DNA of 38,477 nucleotides from an uncultured Clostridia bacterium (GTDB taxonomy: Bacteria; Bacillota; Clostridia; Oscillospirales; Acutalibacteraceae): NCBI GenBank assembly GCA_946637545.1, contig CAMPBI010000003.1, positions 1 to 38,477 of the forward strand, written 5' to 3'. Shown here piece after piece: positions 36,814 to 38,477 of the stretch; the first letter of the stretch is position 1, and every line of letters starts with the position of its first letter. The notes beneath the pieces were generated by a model. It worked only from the letters and a program-made list of their open reading frames with translations, had not been told where the DNA came from and ran no database searches. A program made the position numbers and the translations under genes.

Positions 36814-37584
36814 CTAAAGTGTTTTTATTTCGTGCGGCTTTCGCGGTGCAGTACGCACATATTTAACATCGGGATAGCCAAAAATCATACAGGTGACAGC
36901 CTTGTGTCCTCTCGGGAGCTTGAGCTTTGCTTTTATCATCGGATTAAGCTTTGTGCAAGCCACAAAAAAGCCGCTGTACAAAACCCCGAGCCCAAGGCTG
37001 TTTGCCTCAATTTCCATATATGCGCTTGCAAGCGTTGCATTTACTGCGTCGCGACCCGAAACAACGATAACGAGCGGCGCACCTTTAAAGAAAAACTTGT
37101 CGTGAATGTCTGTGTTTTTCAGTGACGCAGAAAACTTTGAGCCGACGTTAACGCCAGCTCTGAAAAGCTTTACGCAGTCGCGTTCAAGCTCCTCCTGCTT
37201 CGAGCCAAGAATTGTGAACGCAACATTTTGCGAGTTGGCACCGGTGGGAGCAAATCTGCCTGCATTAATAATTTTGTCAATCTTTTCCTGCTCAACAGGC
37301 ACGTCCTTGTACTGCCTGATAGTTCTTCTGCTTTTCATAGCAGCAAGCAGAGTGTCGCTGTCAATTTCAGTCATTGATGTCACGGGCTCGCACTCGCTTG
37401 TGTCGTAACCCTTCATATCAATTGCGCCCTGCGGACAAATTGCATAGCAGTGTCCGCACTCAATGCATCCGTCTCGCAAAACGGCTTTTTTATTGTCAAT
37501 GTAAAGTGCTGATGCCACGCAGTCCTTTACACAAAGACCGCAGCCAATGCACTTGTCGGTATTTATTTTTACTGTATTATTCAT
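36814..37584 (-). CDS. Nitroreductase-family protein with N-terminal 2[4Fe-4S] ferredoxin domain
   Basis: CIGCGLCVKDC and CIECGHCYAICPQGAI clusters, then SRRTIRQYKDVPVEQEKIDKIINAGRFAPTGANSQN. MNNTV start (37584) preferred because RBS AAGGAGG lies just upstream. Confidence 0.92.
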   Translation of the reverse strand: MNNTVKINTDKCIGCGLCVKDCVASALYIDNKKAVLRDGCIECGHCYAICPQGAIDMKGYDTSECEPVTSMTEIDSDTLLAAMKSRRTIRQYKDVPVEQEKIDKIINAGRFAPTGANSQNVAFTILGSKQEELERDCVKLFRAGVNVGSKFSASLKNTDIHDKFFFKGAPLVIVVSGRDAVNATLASAYMEIEANSLGLGVLYSGFFVACTKLNPMIKAKLKLPRGHKAVTCMIFGYPDVKYVRTAPRKPHEIKTL

Positions 37585-37638
37585 TTTCAAGCCCTCCTTA
37601 TTATACATATAATAGCATATTGTACAAAAATATCAATA

Positions 37639-38382
37639 CTATTTTGTAAGCAACGATATTATTTTATTAATTTCAGCCGGAGGCAGATTTTCGTCGCCGC
37701 TTTTAATAAATTCAAGCATATCGAGCCCGCCGTTCGTGCGGCAGGCAAATACTGCAGTATCACCTGAATCGCCGTAAAGCGAAAGCACTGCAGCAGGATT
37801 TGAAAAGTAGACTACCTTGTTTATATAAGCGTGAACTCCGTTGCTGCGCAGGTATTTTGCCACACGGTATACATGTGTTCCAACCTGCTTTGCAGGACTG
37901 TAAAACTCTTCTGAATACGGTGTGCCGCCCCTGCCAACCTTGTGCTGTACCCAGTTTTTATCTTCAAAATCACCGACAATTTTGCCGTTGTGATTTTTTG
38001 ATTCAATCACAAAAACGCCCGATTTTCCTACAACAATATTGTCAATTTCACTTGTTTTGCCGTCGTAGGTGACAAACACATCCTGAATCACGGTATAGTT
38101 GTCCGGCAGCCTTTCAAGAACCCGGGTAGTTGCAGATTCGCCTTGAATACCTGCTGCTATAATATCTTTATCTTTGCTGTTAATGCTGCCAAAAAGCGCA
38201 ATAATCAGACATATCAAAAACAAAACACCGCAAACCGCGCCGCCGATAACATTTGAATTTGCAAAAAATGCAACCGACCCGAGCAGCGCAAGAACCGCCC
38301 AGATTATCCCGATTGCACCCGCACCCGATTTTTCTTTGTACGCTTCTTCAAGATGATCACTTTTCTTAATAAACTTCGCCAT
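37639..38382 (-). CDS. NERD-domain membrane protein
   Basis: Two N-terminal TM helices, then GIQGESATTRVLERLPDNYTVIQDVFVTYDGKTSEIDNIVVGKSGVFVIESKNHNGKI. MAKF start at 38382 preferred over 38391. Confidence 0.85.
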   Translation of the reverse strand: MAKFIKKSDHLEEAYKEKSGAGAIGIIWAVLALLGSVAFFANSNVIGGAVCGVLFLICLIIALFGSINSKDKDIIAAGIQGESATTRVLERLPDNYTVIQDVFVTYDGKTSEIDNIVVGKSGVFVIESKNHNGKIVGDFEDKNWVQHKVGRGGTPYSEEFYSPAKQVGTHVYRVAKYLRSNGVHAYINKVVYFSNPAAVLSLYGDSGDTAVFACRTNGGLDMLEFIKSGDENLPPAEINKIISLLTK

Positions 38383-38392
38383 ATAATTCACC

Positions 38393-38428
38393 TGTTATGA
38401 TAATATCATAACAAAAAAATAATGTCAA
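38393..38428 (-). promoter_or_regulatory. Promoter and palindromic operator candidate for the NERD gene
   Basis: Minus strand TTGACA (38428-38423), 17-bp spacer, TATTAT (38405-38400). Palindrome TGTTATGATA-A-TATCATAACA at 38393-38413. Confidence 0.7.
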
Positions 38429-38477
38429 AATTTACAATTTGTATTTTTGTCAGTGATGCACACAATAAATTTGCAAG

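Noticed and set aside
1-38477. CRISPR arrays, tRNA/rRNA genes, prophage, toxin-antitoxin or BGC loci
   Set aside because: No repeat-spacer pattern, no cloverleaf or rRNA sequence, and no integrase, transposase or biosynthetic signature seen on either strand.

Overview
The window is a low-to-mid GC Firmicutes chromosome segment. Synteny and protein style suggest a gut Clostridia/Oscillospiraceae-type organism, but this is inference. Most of it is dense, syntenic housekeeping DNA: (1) the 3' end of a secreted/surface protein plus a 47-aa peptide gene; (2) a tyrA-aroB-aroA-aroC-pheA aromatic amino acid operon, a VTT membrane protein, a variant galactokinase and a diacylglycerol-kinase-like protein; (3) an oxaloacetate-decarboxylase gamma/beta pair with a divergent 44-aa membrane microprotein; (4) pcrA, an uncharacterised Cys/Asn-tailed protein and malQ; (5) miaB-ylbF-mutS-mutL-miaA; (6) an HlyD-like protein, yggS, sepF, divIVA and ileS; (7) lspA, an RluD-family synthase, a HAD phosphatase, nfo and a GNAT; (8) a reverse-strand block with a membrane-anchored carboxylesterase, a ferredoxin-nitroreductase and a NERD-domain protein. 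I see no CRISPR array, rRNA, tRNA, phage or classical transposase. I do not see a convincing new multi-gene system. The most interesting signals are small or regulatory: a 14-bp hairpin that buries the RBS of an uncharacterised gene (14756-14816); a 21-bp palindrome over the promoter of the NERD gene (38393-38413); a MITE-like 138-bp element that supplies the ileS stop codon and abuts lspA (31327-31464); two unlisted small ORFs (1664-1807 and 10410-10544); and a Cys-rich tail on the YlbF homologue. All family calls come from reading motifs by eye; no searches were run.
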